From Picosynechococcus sp. PCC 7117 (GTDB lineage Bacteria; Cyanobacteriota; Cyanobacteriia; Cyanobacteriales; MRBY01), in NCBI RefSeq assembly GCF_001693275.1, contig NZ_CP016477.1:1612001-1676000 (forward strand): a stretch of 64,000 nucleotides of DNA, read 5' to 3'. Every line of letters begins with the position of its first letter. Positions within the stretch are counted from its first letter, which is position 1. Shown piece by piece: positions 24,201-34,272 of the stretch. The notes under the pieces were generated by a model that saw only the letters and a list, made by a program, of their open reading frames with translations, did no database searches and was not told the DNA's origin. The translations under genes and the position numbers were made by a program.

Positions 24201-25065
24201 GACGCGCAGTTGGCAACGGTTTTGCCGCAATCGTTTGGCGGTACTTGGGGGGATTGTCCTGGGGGCGATCGCCTTGTTGGTTTTTGGCCTACCGCTGATT
24301 TACCAGACCCCCATTGATGGTATTGACTTTGCCAGAAGTGCCCTTGCACCAAGCTGGGAACACCCCTTTGGCACCGATGACCTCGGACAGGATCAATTGG
24401 CGCGGGTGTTGTTTGGGGGCAAAGTTTCTCTGACGGTCGGGCTGGCTGCGATGGCCGTAGCGATTAGTTTAGGGACTGTGATTGGGGCGATCGCCGGCTT
24501 TTATGGTGGCTGGCTCGATCAATTGTTGATGCGTTTGACGGATCTATTTCTATCCCTCCCCCAACTGCCGGTGTTACTCCTGGTGGTCTATCTGTTTCGG
24601 GAATCCCTCCGGGCGATCGCCGGGGCAGAATGGGGCACTTTTCTCCTGGTAGTGTTGGTGATCGGCAGTCTGAATTGGATGGCGATCGCCCGGTTAGTCC
24701 GCGCCCAATGCTTAACCCTCAAAAACCGAGAATTTGTGACCGCGGCCCAGGCCATGGGGGCCAATCCCCTCCGCACCCTCAGGACACATCTTTTGCCGAA
24801 TCTGGTCAGTCTCATTGCCGTCGCCGCTACCCTATCCGTGAGTAACGCGATCATCACCGAATCAACCCTCAGCTTTCTTGGTTTGGGTTTTCCACCGGAT
24901 ATTCCGACTTGGGGACGGATGCTGTATGATGCCCAAAATTTCGTGACCACAGCTCCCCACATGGCGCTATTTCCAGGCTTAGCGATTTTTTTGACGGTGC
25001 TCAGTTTAAATTACCTTGGCGATGGCCTCCGAGACGCCTTTGATCCGAAAAGCGCGTCCCACTAA
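24190..25065 (+). CDS. ABC transporter permease, peptide/nickel type (DppC-like)
   Basis: A 291-residue inner-membrane permease with six predicted helices. The N-terminal DppC signature HPFGTDDLGQDQLARVLFGG, the EAA-loop region (NREFVTAAQAMGANPLRTL, then HLLPN) and STLSFLGLGFPPDIPTWGRML identify the binding-protein-dependent oligopeptide/dipeptide/nickel family. The partner permease, ATPases and binding protein are not in this window, as is common in cyanobacteria where these genes are scattered. Confidence 0.9.
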   Translation: MWNKTRSWQRFCRNRLAVLGGIVLGAIALLVFGLPLIYQTPIDGIDFARSALAPSWEHPFGTDDLGQDQLARVLFGGKVSLTVGLAAMAVAISLGTVIGAIAGFYGGWLDQLLMRLTDLFLSLPQLPVLLLVVYLFRESLRAIAGAEWGTFLLVVLVIGSLNWMAIARLVRAQCLTLKNREFVTAAQAMGANPLRTLRTHLLPNLVSLIAVAATLSVSNAIITESTLSFLGLGFPPDIPTWGRMLYDAQNFVTTAPHMALFPGLAIFLTVLSLNYLGDGLRDAFDPKSASH

Positions 25066-25116
25066 GCTAGAATAAACGACCCCGATTTTAGGGTGTGATC
25101 GAGCATCAATTCAGCC

Positions 25117-25386
25117 ATGGCGAAGAAACAAAAACAACGCTTTCCCCATCTCCTTGGGTCTAAATGGACCGCCACCCAAAAGACTTTCGGTTGGCGACAT
25201 TTCCAGGTGATGAACCGCCGCAATGAAGGGAAATGGGTGTTTGCCGAATTAGTATCCTCCTGTGACCCTGACACCCGATTTTGGATCAATGCCAAACAAC
25301 TCAAAGATCAACGACTATGGGAAGCGGGCTGGAAAACCCTCGAAGAGATGAATCAGCCCCCCGAAGTCCCCTTCTGGCAAGATTAG
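25117..25386 (+). CDS. Tryptophan-rich conserved protein (TIGR02450 family)
   Basis: An 89-residue protein with seven Trp residues and the family pattern LLGSKWTATQKTFGWRHFQV, RRNEGKWVFAELVSSCD and LKDQRLWEAGW. The family is common in cyanobacteria and some gamma-proteobacteria. Its role is unknown. The length is normal. Confidence 0.88.
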   Translation: MAKKQKQRFPHLLGSKWTATQKTFGWRHFQVMNRRNEGKWVFAELVSSCDPDTRFWINAKQLKDQRLWEAGWKTLEEMNQPPEVPFWQD

Positions 25387-25511
25387 TCATGGCGAATAAA
25401 ATGCCCTGTAAAATTGGCGACAAATAGGCGATCGCCTTGATCTCTTGATCCCCACGGGAGCTATCCATAGACGCTAGACGCCGGTGAACAAACATAATAA
25501 AATCCAAAAGT

Positions 25512-25517
25512 TATAAT
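25512..25517 (+). promoter_or_regulatory. Possible -10 box upstream of mreB
   Basis: A consensus TATAAT lies 105 bases before the mreB GTG. No good -35 is seen. A 9-base near-repeat (ATGTAAATC, ATGTAAATG) lies at 25551-25568 in the presumed leader. Confidence 0.3.
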
Positions 25518-25622
25518 TTTTCGCTAAAGATCCGCCGACACAATACATCGATGTAAATCATGTAAATGTGTTCAAGGTTCAAAACCAGCTCAACACACAG
25601 CAGATAAGGGGTCAGCGTACAA

Positions 25623-26672
25623 GTGGGTTTATTTAGTCGCTTTTCATTTTCACGGGACATGGGTATCGATCTCGGTACCGCCAACACCCTTGTATACGTC
25701 TCTGGTAAAGGGATTGTCCTCCAGGAACCGTCTGTTGTGGCCATCAACAAAAATAACCAAGAAGTCCTGGCGGTTGGCCTAGAAGCAAAGCGAATGTTAG
25801 GGCGCACCCCTGACAATGTGATTGCCATTCGCCCCCTTCGGGATGGGGTGATTGCAGACTTTGACACCGCTGAGGCAATGCTGAAGCATTTCATTAAACG
25901 CGTTCACGATAACCGCAATCCCCTGATTCGGCCCCGGATGGTGATCGGGATTCCCAGTGGGGTTACAGGGGTAGAACGGCGGGCCGTCGAAGAAGCAGCC
26001 AAAGAAGCCGGGGCCAGCGATGTTTATCTCATCGATGAACCCGTTGCCGCTGCCATTGGCGCAGGGCTACCCGTTTCTGAACCCACCGGTAACATGATTA
26101 TTGATATTGGTGGCGGCACCACAGAAGTGGCCGTTTTAAGTTTACAGGGCACTGTTCTGAGCGAATCGGTACGGGTTGCGGGGGATGAACTCAGCGACTC
26201 GATTATGCTCTACATGAAAAAAGTCCACAATTTGGTCATTGGGGAACGCACCGCCGAGGATATCAAAATTCAACTGGGATCTGCCTATCCCACCGACGAA
26301 GAAGAGCCGATCATGGAAGTGCGTGGCTTACATTTACTTTCCGGATTACCCCGCACCGTCACCATCAAGGCCCCTGAAATCCGTGAAAGTATGTCTGAAC
26401 CGCTTTCGATCATCGTTGAAGCCGTGAAGCGCACCCTAGAACGAATTCCACCGGAATTGGCTGCTGATATTATTGACCGGGGAATTATGCTGGCCGGGGG
26501 GGGCGCCCTGCTCAAGGGACTCGATACCCTGATTAGCCACGAAACAGGCATCGTTACCCACGTGGCGGCCAATGCTGAAAGCTGTGTTGCTTTGGGTACA
26601 GGTCGTGTTTTGGAAAACTTTAAAGATAAGGATATGGAGCGGGTCTTTAAGAGCCATACTCGCTACGAATAG
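25623..26672 (+). CDS. mreB: Rod-shape actin homologue MreB
   Basis: A 349-residue bacterial actin that forms membrane-bound filaments guiding cell-wall synthesis. The N-terminal GLFSRFSFSRDMGIDLGTANT, the phosphate and adenosine motifs DIGGGTTEV and MLAGGGALLKGL, and VIAIRPLRDGVIADF are all family standards. The start is GTG at 25623, giving the usual MreB N-terminus. It begins the mreB-mreC-mreD cluster, with mreC 32 bases downstream. Confidence 0.97.
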   Translation: MGLFSRFSFSRDMGIDLGTANTLVYVSGKGIVLQEPSVVAINKNNQEVLAVGLEAKRMLGRTPDNVIAIRPLRDGVIADFDTAEAMLKHFIKRVHDNRNPLIRPRMVIGIPSGVTGVERRAVEEAAKEAGASDVYLIDEPVAAAIGAGLPVSEPTGNMIIDIGGGTTEVAVLSLQGTVLSESVRVAGDELSDSIMLYMKKVHNLVIGERTAEDIKIQLGSAYPTDEEEPIMEVRGLHLLSGLPRTVTIKAPEIRESMSEPLSIIVEAVKRTLERIPPELAADIIDRGIMLAGGGALLKGLDTLISHETGIVTHVAANAESCVALGTGRVLENFKDKDMERVFKSHTRYE

Positions 26673-26704
26673 CCTAGGATGGATTACATCGTTTTCTTGA
26701 GTGA

Positions 26705-27505
26705 ATGTTAATGTTCCGCCGTTGGTGGCAACGCTATGGGATGACCTTAATTTTTATTGGGGTTGGCCTTTCGGCTGCTTTATTTTTGCGCCAGACCCAG
26801 GGGGGCGCAATTCAGGAATTTTATGGGCTTTTCTTCCGGCGTCAGGGCAATCTCACCGCCGCTGAAACGGAAATTTTGCTCCAGAATAGTAAGCTGCGGG
26901 AACTGCAAAATCGAGTCGAGGAACTCGAAGCCCAGAACCAACAGCTACAAGATTTATTGGATTATCGACAAACGCTCCAGACAGAGGCGATCGCCGCTCC
27001 GGTCATTGGTCGAAGTGCCGATGCTTGGTGGCAGCAAATTATTATCGGCCAGGGGAGCCAAGCCGGGATCAAGGTCGGAGACACTGTGACCGGCATCGGT
27101 GGACTTGTGGGCAGGGTGGTACAAGTTACCCCCCACAGTAGTCGCGTTGCTTTGGTGAGTGACCTCAACCAACAAGTGGGTGTGATGTTGTCCCGGAGTC
27201 GTTTCCAGGGCTATCTCCGGGGCCAAAATGATCCCCAACAGGCCCAGATGGTCTTCTATGAGAAAGTTCCAGACGTCAAGGTGGGCGATATGGTCACCAC
27301 CTCAAACCTGAGCACCCTGTACGCCCCAGGTCTCCCCATTGGTCGCATTGCCGCAATTGATTTTAATGCGGGGCCAGCCCCCATCGCGACGGTGGAGTTG
27401 ACGGTACCGCTGGGGTCGTTGGAATGGGTATTGGTGGCACCTTTTGAGCAGAAGCCCTTAAATTTTGAGCTGCAACCGGAGCAAGATGTTTCGCAAACTC
27501 CCTAG
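26705..27505 (+). CDS. mreC: Rod-shape-determining protein MreC
   Basis: A 266-residue bitopic protein with one membrane helix (about 13-30), a coiled coil (about 52-85, ENSKL-type heptads around LRELQNRVEELEAQNQQLQ) and the two-barrel MreC periplasmic domain (APVIGRSADAWWQQIIIGQG, GLVGRVVQVTPHSSRVALV). It links MreB to the peptidoglycan machinery. In-frame ATGs at 26705 and 26711 are both usable. It overlaps mreD by 20 bases. Confidence 0.95.
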   Translation: MLMFRRWWQRYGMTLIFIGVGLSAALFLRQTQGGAIQEFYGLFFRRQGNLTAAETEILLQNSKLRELQNRVEELEAQNQQLQDLLDYRQTLQTEAIAAPVIGRSADAWWQQIIIGQGSQAGIKVGDTVTGIGGLVGRVVQVTPHSSRVALVSDLNQQVGVMLSRSRFQGYLRGQNDPQQAQMVFYEKVPDVKVGDMVTTSNLSTLYAPGLPIGRIAAIDFNAGPAPIATVELTVPLGSLEWVLVAPFEQKPLNFELQPEQDVSQTP

Positions 27506-28028
27506 AGGGGCACTGCCCTGGATGAATGGTTTGGTGAGCATTGGCTCGCTGCTGCTGTGTAGCCAGCTTTTGTTACTCCGCATTCCTGGGATGACAATCC
27601 TCGGTTTCAGTCCCCAGTGGCTTTTGATGTGGGTGATTGCTTGGAGTGTGAAGCGGGAGATGATTTACGCACTCCTGGGGGCGATCGCCGCTGCTTGGAT
27701 CCATGACAGCTTAATGGTGAGTGCTTTGCCCTCCCACCTTCCAGGCTTTGTGCTGGTCGCCTATTTTGTTTCCCGCTGGCGACAACAACGCTATCTCCAG
27801 GAAGACTCTATTATTCTGGCGCTACTGGTCTTCGTGATGACCCTAGCCGCAGAAGTGATTATGGCATTTCAATATCTGCTGTGGGGGTTGGGTTCCCCAG
27901 GGATGCTCTGGGGTGAACTGCAACGGATCGGTCTCGCAACGGCAATTTTAAGTAGCCTCTGGGCACCGCTCCTTTGTACGCCTCTGGTGCGTTGGTGGGA
28001 TTACGTGAGAATGCTCGATAGGCAGTAG
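27486..28028 (+). CDS. mreD: Rod-shape-determining protein MreD
   Basis: A 180-residue integral membrane protein with about five helices, third in the mreBCD cluster. Sequence is weakly conserved in this family; the assignment rests on size, hydrophobicity and order, plus the FSPQWLLMWVIAWSVKR region. I use the ATG at 27486; an upstream TTG at 27465 would only add seven residues. Its last 28 bases overlap a convergent HAD-family gene. Confidence 0.88.
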   Translation: MFRKLPRGALPWMNGLVSIGSLLLCSQLLLLRIPGMTILGFSPQWLLMWVIAWSVKREMIYALLGAIAAAWIHDSLMVSALPSHLPGFVLVAYFVSRWRQQRYLQEDSIILALLVFVMTLAAEVIMAFQYLLWGLGSPGMLWGELQRIGLATAILSSLWAPLLCTPLVRWWDYVRMLDRQ

Positions 28029-28783
28029 TGATGGCCCTGGGGCTTGGGAGAGTGACCATAGCGCTCCGCCAGAAAATGGGCCACAGAGAGAAGATCATTG
28101 CAATAATGATCGGGCTGATAGGTTTTGAGGTAGGCCGTATCGCGAATGCCACAGGTCACGGCGATCGCCGGAATGTTCATATTTTTTGCGGCGATAATAT
28201 CTGCTTCGGTATCGCCCACCATGAGCCATTGATCGCTTAGTTCTCCTTGTTCGGCGATCGCCTCCTTAAGGAGGGCAGTTTTCACATCCACATTATTCAC
28301 ATAGGCCGTGTGGCGATCGTCGCTACCGTAAATCCCACTAAATAGACGTTTTAGGCCATATTGATCGAGCATTTTCCGCACCTGCTGTTCTTCCCGGAGC
28401 GTCACCAGTACCAATTTCACCCCGTAGGAATGGAGTAAGGCCAAAGACCAGTTCACGCCCCCCTGCATTTTGTCGAGGTGGAGTAGGGCTTCATCGTTGA
28501 CGATGGTGCGGACATGGTCGAGGAAAAAGGCAATTTGCTCTTCCTGGAGTCCGGACTGCATTGCAATTTCGATATCACTGACCCGTTGGCGCTTCATTTG
28601 CCAAAATTGGTCCTTGCCGAGGTATTTGAGGGGAATGGCGATGCCCTGTTGGGCGTAAATCTGTTGCGTATGCTGGAGAGCGGCTTGGTACGTACCATAG
28701 TATCGCTCCGAAACATCGACCAATGGCCCATCGAAGTCACAAAATAGCGTCAAACGGAGACGTCTTGCGGTGGGAGAGTTCAT
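28001..28783 (-). CDS. HAD-superfamily hydrolase (phosphoglycolate-phosphatase-like)
   Basis: A 260-residue HAD phosphatase. Motif I is LFCDFDGPLVDVS (nucleophile Asp in CDFDG), the cap domain follows, motif II is VLVTLREEQ, motif III has a Lys in DVKTALLKE, and motif IV is VGDTEADIIAAKN. The substrate is unknown; sugar phosphates or phosphoglycolate are typical. I start at the ATG 28783; an ATG at 28831 would add 16 residues. Confidence 0.82.
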   Translation of the reverse strand: MNSPTARRLRLTLFCDFDGPLVDVSERYYGTYQAALQHTQQIYAQQGIAIPLKYLGKDQFWQMKRQRVSDIEIAMQSGLQEEQIAFFLDHVRTIVNDEALLHLDKMQGGVNWSLALLHSYGVKLVLVTLREEQQVRKMLDQYGLKRLFSGIYGSDDRHTAYVNNVDVKTALLKEAIAEQGELSDQWLMVGDTEADIIAAKNMNIPAIAVTCGIRDTAYLKTYQPDHYCNDLLSVAHFLAERYGHSPKPQGHHYCLSSILT

Positions 28784-29137
28784 AGTTTGAAAACGGGCAG
28801 CGGTTCTCTGGAACAAGCCTGGGATACTCATGGTGCTTTTCGGTCAATGCTCTATCTTTAGCATGATTTACTTTTGTGGTTTTGTTGTCTGCGTCACACA
28901 TTTATTGGTGATTTGTAGACTTGTTTATAAATTTGGATAACTTACTTAAACTTTCTTTACAATAGCAAATTTTTATCGAAACAGCGGTAGAAAAAACCGT
29001 CGGAATGATGAAAAAATTAGGGGTTGATGATAAACGAAGCTGAATAGTAACGGCGATCGCCTTTTGGGGGCCGGGGAGAAAATCCCAGGGAATGCCACAA
29101 TAAACAGAGATTTTTAAAGAGAGAGGCCCAAAGCACC
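28784..29137. promoter_or_regulatory. Divergent intergenic region with weak promoter-like boxes
   Basis: The left end may be the 5' end of the HAD gene. The rest is AT-rich and has no gene. TTGGAT (28933-28938) and TACAAT (28958-28963) are separated by 19 bases and could form a weak plus-strand promoter for the gene at 29138. A HIP1 site lies near 29053. Confidence 0.3.
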
Positions 29138-29545
29138 ATGGCTCAGCTAGAGAAATTGATTCAGATGGCGGAAAATGAACTGACAGAATACAGTACCGAC
29201 GCCCGCAAGATTGAAAAGTTGCGCCGCAAATTTGCGTTTATGTTGAATCCTCGACAACAGCAGCAAATTAAGGATGAACTCTTGGCCCAGATGCCCCAGG
29301 GATTTTTCGGAAAAATGGTACTGGAAAATCGACAGACAGTCGCTTTACCTTTTTGGGGCATTGCGGGTTTGGGTTTACTGTTCGGCATTTCTCTCCAGCA
29401 GCCCCTCGATTTCCTCGCCCCGGCGATCGCCCTACCCGCTGCCATCCAAATTCAACGCTGGGGCTGGCAACTAGAAGCAAAGCGGTTGGTTTTGCAAACC
29501 CTCGAAGATCTCGAAGCCCGCGCCAAAAATCCGACGGCATCTTAA
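29138..29545 (+). CDS. Hypothetical protein with two membrane segments
   Basis: A 135-residue protein. A charged helical N-terminus (LEKLIQMAENELTEYSTDAR) is followed by two hydrophobic stretches (about 70-86 and 92-104) and a charged C-terminal helix. I do not recognise the family. Its end overlaps the Uma2-like gene on the other strand by four bases. Confidence 0.65.
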   Translation: MAQLEKLIQMAENELTEYSTDARKIEKLRRKFAFMLNPRQQQQIKDELLAQMPQGFFGKMVLENRQTVALPFWGIAGLGLLFGISLQQPLDFLAPAIALPAAIQIQRWGWQLEAKRLVLQTLEDLEARAKNPTAS

Positions 29546-30018
29546 ATGCGGCTTTCGAGACTGGTGCCCCGATACAGTTCTGATATAGGCATTTCAAGGT
29601 TGATGCTGGTGAGCTTGACCGGATCAATCGTCCGGTAAATTTGACTCGTCCAACCCTGGGGTGATCGCCGCCAGACCTCTACTTCCTGTTGCGTTTGGGA
29701 AATCAAAACATACTCTTCTAAGGTCGTAATCCGTTGATAATCTTGGAATTTTTCTGCGCGGTCAAAGTTCTCTGTGGCTAGAGATAAAACCTCAAGGATT
29801 AACTTGGGAAATTGTTTTACATAGCGATTTTGTTGATCCCTGGGGTCGCAGGTGACAAAAGCATCAGGATAATAAAAAAACTGGTCTCGATAATTAACTT
29901 TTACGTCCCCCGCAAAAAATCGGCATGGGCCATCCCGGAGATGCAAATTAAGCGCCGTTAAAAAATTAATGGCAATGCGACTATGGTCATCACTACCACC
30001 GGCCATCGCATAAACCAA
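29542..30018 (-). pseudogene. Uma2 family endonuclease homologue, N-terminally damaged
   Basis: A Uma2/DUF820-like frame with GLVYAMAGGSDDHSRIAIN, YYPDAFVTCDPRD, LILEVLSLATENFDRAEKF and EEYVLISQ. Typical members start about 30 residues earlier with a helix ending in IRHEYRDG. Here that segment (FSPQAYLELESESTIRHEYR) is still encoded in frame upstream to about 30095, but no ATG or GTG precedes it and an in-frame TGA lies at about 30105. Only a TTG at 30018 gives a start. The gene is either started unusually or recently lost its start. Confidence 0.6.
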
Positions 30019-30174
30019 TCCCTGGCGATACTCATGGCGAATTGTGCTTTCGGACTCAAGTTCGAGGTATGCCTGGGGAGAAAAACCAGAGGGTAAAAAT
30101 CATGCCAAAAGACTGAAAATCAGTGCTTTAATTGTACCCTGGTTGATCTGGGAGCATAATTCAACACGAAAGGT

Positions 30175-31902
30175 ATGGGTCTAGATTTTAGTAATCTTAA
30201 TAGTCTCTGGGCGGGTGTGATGGTAGAAACCCTCGCGCGCCTAGGTTTGCAATCGGCAGTGATTTGTCCTGGATCCCGCTCTACGCCCCTCACCGTTGCC
30301 CTGGCCCGTCACCCCCAGATTAAAGCGATCCCGATTTTAGATGAACGCTCGGCGGCGTTTTTTGCCCTGGGTTTAGCGAAAAGTTCTGGTTTACCGACGG
30401 TGCTGGTCTGTACGTCGGGGACAGCGGGAGCCAATTTCTATCCGGCGGTGATCGAAGCCTACCAGAGTGCGGTGCCTTTAATTATCCTCACAGGCGATCG
30501 CCCCCCAGAATTGCGGGATTGCCATTCAGGGCAAACCATTGACCAGATCAAGTTATTTGGAAATTTTGCCCAGTGGTTTAGTGAAATGGCGACGCCCCTG
30601 GGCACCGTTGAAATGTTGCGCTATGCCCGGCAAACTATGGTGCAAGCTTGGCGGCGATCGCAGTTTCCCCAGAAAGGAGTCGTGCATCTCAATTGTCCGT
30701 TTCGAGATCCCCTTGCCCCCATTGCCGATGGCTCAGTGACGCACCTCAAAGATGTGATCAAAGCGGATTTTTTTGCCGGGATTCAGCCCCTGGAAAAGGC
30801 AGAATTTTCTGCGGATATTTTGCCCACGGAAGCTTGGAAAAATTATGCCCGGGGGCTAATTATTGCTGGGGTGAATCAGCCCGATGATCCCGATGTATAT
30901 TGTCAGGCGATCGCCCAGTTGTCGGGTTATTTGAGTTTTCCAGTTTTAACCGAAGCCCTCTCCCCCGTGCGGAATTATGCCCATTATTTTCCCCAGGGTT
31001 TAGTCATCACCTACGATTTTATTTTGCGGGATCAAAACCTAGCAGAAACCCTCAAACCAGAAATTGTGATTCAAATTGGCGCTTTACCCACCAGTAAAAT
31101 TTTGCGGGCCTGGCTCGAAAAGCAGCAGATTCAAACCTATATCTTGAGTGAGCGGGCCGATAATTTTGACCCCCTCCATCGTCCCCACCAATATCTCGCC
31201 GTTAATCTTCGTACCATGAAGTATTTGGGGATCTTTCCCGACAACGAAAAAGGTTTGCCCTACTTGGATCTATGGCAGACCCAAGATGCAAAAATTCGCG
31301 CCAAATTAGCCGCAGTTTTCCAGGCAGAACAAAATCTCAACGAAGCGGCGATCGCCTACTGTTTAGCCAGAGCGTTACCAGAGGAAACAGCTATTTTCTT
31401 TGCCAATAGCATGGTGGTGCGCTATGCCGAATTTTTCTGGCAGTTGAATGATCAACAAATTTTGCCTTACTTTAACCGGGGGGCCAATGGCATTGATGGT
31501 ACCCTGTCAACGGCTTTAGGCATTGCAGAGAATCATTCGCCTGCTGTGCTACTCACGGGGGATCTCGCTCTCCTCCACGATATCAATGGCTTTTTGATAT
31601 TATCAAAATTTACCGGCTCCCTGACGATTATTGTGATCAATAACCAAGGCGGCGGCATCTTTGCAATGTTACCCATCGCCGAAGAAAAAGATATTTTTGA
31701 GGATTATTTTGCGACGCCCCAAACCGTTGAATTTTCTAAAGTATGCGATTTATATGGCATTGCATATCAGGCGATCCAAACCAAAGCTGACCTGATGCAA
31801 ACCTGTGCTACTTTGCCACCCAGGGGAGTAAGGTTATTAGAAGTAAAAATAAACCGTAACCAAGCGATGACTTGGCTGAAAGATTTATTCCAAGGTTTTT
31901 AA
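30175..31902 (+). CDS. menD: MenD, SEPHCHC synthase
   Basis: A 575-residue thiamine-diphosphate enzyme that joins isochorismate and 2-oxoglutarate in the menaquinone/phylloquinone pathway; phylloquinone is the photosystem I cofactor in cyanobacteria. Visible features: VICPGSRSTPLTVALARHP, LDERSAAFFALGLAKS with the catalytic Glu, TSGTAGANFYPAVIEA, DRPPELRDC, and the C-terminal ThDP motif LTGDLALLHDINGFLI. Full length. Downstream, glgA ends only eight bases away on the other strand. Confidence 0.96.
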   Translation: MGLDFSNLNSLWAGVMVETLARLGLQSAVICPGSRSTPLTVALARHPQIKAIPILDERSAAFFALGLAKSSGLPTVLVCTSGTAGANFYPAVIEAYQSAVPLIILTGDRPPELRDCHSGQTIDQIKLFGNFAQWFSEMATPLGTVEMLRYARQTMVQAWRRSQFPQKGVVHLNCPFRDPLAPIADGSVTHLKDVIKADFFAGIQPLEKAEFSADILPTEAWKNYARGLIIAGVNQPDDPDVYCQAIAQLSGYLSFPVLTEALSPVRNYAHYFPQGLVITYDFILRDQNLAETLKPEIVIQIGALPTSKILRAWLEKQQIQTYILSERADNFDPLHRPHQYLAVNLRTMKYLGIFPDNEKGLPYLDLWQTQDAKIRAKLAAVFQAEQNLNEAAIAYCLARALPEETAIFFANSMVVRYAEFFWQLNDQQILPYFNRGANGIDGTLSTALGIAENHSPAVLLTGDLALLHDINGFLILSKFTGSLTIIVINNQGGGIFAMLPIAEEKDIFEDYFATPQTVEFSKVCDLYGIAYQAIQTKADLMQTCATLPPRGVRLLEVKINRNQAMTWLKDLFQGF

Positions 31903-31910
31903 AGTCATTT

Positions 31911-33347
31911 TTAAATGGCGTGTTTTTTCACTAAATAGGTGATTTTTTCGGCTTCATCGGTCGTTAATTCCGGAGCTTCTTTAATGCTTTGGCGATACAT
32001 CTTGAGATACTCCCCGGCGGATTTGTACCAACTAAAGTCATGGCTCATGCCTCGTCTTTGTAGTTCAGCCCAGTCTTTTTTGTAGCGGAAACTTTCCCAG
32101 GCCCGCACCATGCAGGTGTACATATCCAGCGGTTCGTAGCGGTCAAAACTAAAGCCTGTCCCGGTTTGGTGAATCGGATCATGGAAAGAAACCGTATCCA
32201 CCAAGCCCCCAGTACGGCGCACAATGGGCACAGAACCGTAGCGCATCGCCATCATTTGACTAATGCCACAGGGCTCAAAGCGTGACGGCATCAAAAAGAC
32301 ATCAGATCCAGCATAGATGCGGCGGGAGAGGGCATCGTTATAGAGCAGTTGCACAGACATCCGCCCCTTAAAGCGGTAGGCAGTCTGCCAGAGTTGGGTT
32401 TCGTAGTGGCGATCGCCAGTGCCGAGAATAATGAGCTGGGCGTCGGTGTAGGCCATAAACTGCTCCAGGATATTCAGCAGCAGATCAATTCCCTTTTGTT
32501 CCACTAAGCGGGTGACCATTGCCATCAAAAAAGCCTTGGAGTTGACCTCTAGCCCCGTTTCTTCTTGGATGATCACTTTGTTGGCGGCCCGATCTTCAAG
32601 ATTGGTGGTAGAAAATTGTTTTACCAGGGCTTGGTCGTTAGAAGGGTTATATAGTTCCACATCAATACCATTCACAATGCCGCGACTTTTGCCACTGATC
32701 CAAGACAATAAACCCTCTAATTTTTCACCATAGACTTTGGTTTGGATCTGTCGGGCATAGGTGGGAGATACGGTGTTCACTTGATCGGCGAACATCAGCG
32801 CCGAGGCCATTACATTATCACCGTCCATGTACCAAGGGCACCAAGTGTTGCGCTCCAAGAAACCCCGCCAAGGCCCCTGGTAAGCCAAGTTGTGGATCGT
32901 AAATACCGTACTGATATCCGGCGATTGGTGCATCCACACCGGAATCATACCCGTGTGCCAGTCGTGACAGTGGGCAATCTGCGGTTTCCAGTGGTTCCAC
33001 ATAAATTCAGCGGCCCCATTGGCAAAAAAGGTAAAGCGCCAAAATTCGTCCTGCCCACCATAGATATGTCGTCCATCGAAGGCGGGATGGCCAAACAGAT
33101 AAAGGGGGACATCGGTATTGGGTAATACGGTTTCATACACGGCAAACGTATTGAACATTGCACTGCCCCACCACACGGGTTCCGCAGGGATGTCCAGTTT
33201 GTCGTTGAGAAAGCCGTAATAGGGTAAGAAAATTCTCGCGTCATGTCCTAACTGCCGTAAAACTTTGGGCAGTGATCCCACCACATCTCCCATACCTCCA
33301 GCTTTAGCGATGGGAGCAGCCTCGGCAGAAACAAACAAAATACGCAT
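31911..33347 (-). CDS. glgA: Glycogen synthase GlgA
   Basis: A 478-residue GT5 enzyme that extends alpha-1,4-glucan from ADP-glucose. The N-terminus [22 protein letters not shown] has the Lys-x-Gly-Gly ADP-glucose motif. The C-terminal domain has [20 protein letters not shown] with the Glu pair and [11 protein letters not shown] start at the ATG 33347, which begins exactly at the family N-terminus. It should act in photosynthate storage. Confidence 0.96.
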   Translation of the reverse strand: MRILFVSAEAAPIAKAGGMGDVVGSLPKVLRQLGHDARIFLPYYGFLNDKLDIPAEPVWWGSAMFNTFAVYETVLPNTDVPLYLFGHPAFDGRHIYGGQDEFWRFTFFANGAAEFMWNHWKPQIAHCHDWHTGMIPVWMHQSPDISTVFTIHNLAYQGPWRGFLERNTWCPWYMDGDNVMASALMFADQVNTVSPTYARQIQTKVYGEKLEGLLSWISGKSRGIVNGIDVELYNPSNDQALVKQFSTTNLEDRAANKVIIQEETGLEVNSKAFLMAMVTRLVEQKGIDLLLNILEQFMAYTDAQLIILGTGDRHYETQLWQTAYRFKGRMSVQLLYNDALSRRIYAGSDVFLMPSRFEPCGISQMMAMRYGSVPIVRRTGGLVDTVSFHDPIHQTGTGFSFDRYEPLDMYTCMVRAWESFRYKKDWAELQRRGMSHDFSWYKSAGEYLKMYRQSIKEAPELTTDEAEKITYLVKKHAI

Positions 33348-33418
33348 CAGAATTTTCTCGTCAATTTTTGAGGTTCTGTTAGAGCGTATCATTCTTTGAG
33401 GGATCCCAAGAATAAATA

Positions 33419-34267
33419 CTATCCGGGAAATTTGTCCCTGAGAAATTGCTGGATTTCGGCCTGGTAGAGGTGGGGATTTTCGAGCATGGGGAAGTGTCCC
33501 ACCTGGGGAATTTCAATGTATCGAAAGTTTGGGTTTAAGGCGATCGCCCTTTTGGCCATGGCCGCCGGAATGATTTGATCTTTTTCCCCGGCGAGGAACA
33601 GGGTCGGACATTGGATATTGCGAAATGCCTGGGGCAAGCGGGTCACCATCATTTCATTCACCGAGGCCAGCAGGGTGCCAGCGGCAGCGCGATTATCAGC
33701 GCTCAAAAAATCCTCCAGGAATTGCCGCCGCTCTGTGGGCGCAATTGGTTGCTGTAAAAAACGGGCGATCGCCAACCGATCCAGCCCCGGTACCTGACGC
33801 AACCACGGAAACCGTAAGCGCACAATGGTGCCAGCAATTTTCTGAAACGTCCCAAAGGCGCGGGCATCATATTCAAAAATCCCGTTGCAGTTCAAAATGG
33901 CCCGGTCTAGGCGTTGGGGAAACTGCGCCGCAAAAATTGCCCCGATGGAAGCCCCCATGGAATGGGCATTGAGAATAATTGGGCTGTTGATGTCTAACTG
34001 CCGCAGCAGTACTTCTAGATCCAGAGCATAATCGTCTAGGGCATAGTCACCACTGTAATCGACAGGGAGCTCAGAACGACCAAAGCCCCGCAGGTCATAG
34101 ATCAGACAGTGGAAAGATTCACTGAAGGCCGTGGCAGTGCTGCGCCAATAATGGCTCGACCCGCCCCAACCGTGGACAAATAACATCACTGGTTTGGGAA
34201 GATCGCAGCCCCCGCGACAAATCCATTCGTAATAGTGGGGGACTCCCTGCACCTGGGCGATCGCCAT
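33419..34267 (-). CDS. Alpha/beta-fold hydrolase
   Basis: A 282-residue alpha/beta hydrolase. The oxyanion-side [11 protein letters not shown], the nucleophile elbow [11 protein letters not shown] (Ser in HSMGA), an acid Asp near [10 protein letters not shown] and His in [11 protein letters not shown] form the usual triad. The substrate is unknown. It lies five bases downstream of clpX on the same strand, so it may be in the same transcript. Confidence 0.85.
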   Translation of the reverse strand: MAIAQVQGVPHYYEWICRGGCDLPKPVMLFVHGWGGSSHYWRSTATAFSESFHCLIYDLRGFGRSELPVDYSGDYALDDYALDLEVLLRQLDINSPIILNAHSMGASIGAIFAAQFPQRLDRAILNCNGIFEYDARAFGTFQKIAGTIVRLRFPWLRQVPGLDRLAIARFLQQPIAPTERRQFLEDFLSADNRAAAGTLLASVNEMMVTRLPQAFRNIQCPTLFLAGEKDQIIPAAMAKRAIALNPNFRYIEIPQVGHFPMLENPHLYQAEIQQFLRDKFPG

Positions 34268-34272
34268 TGGCC

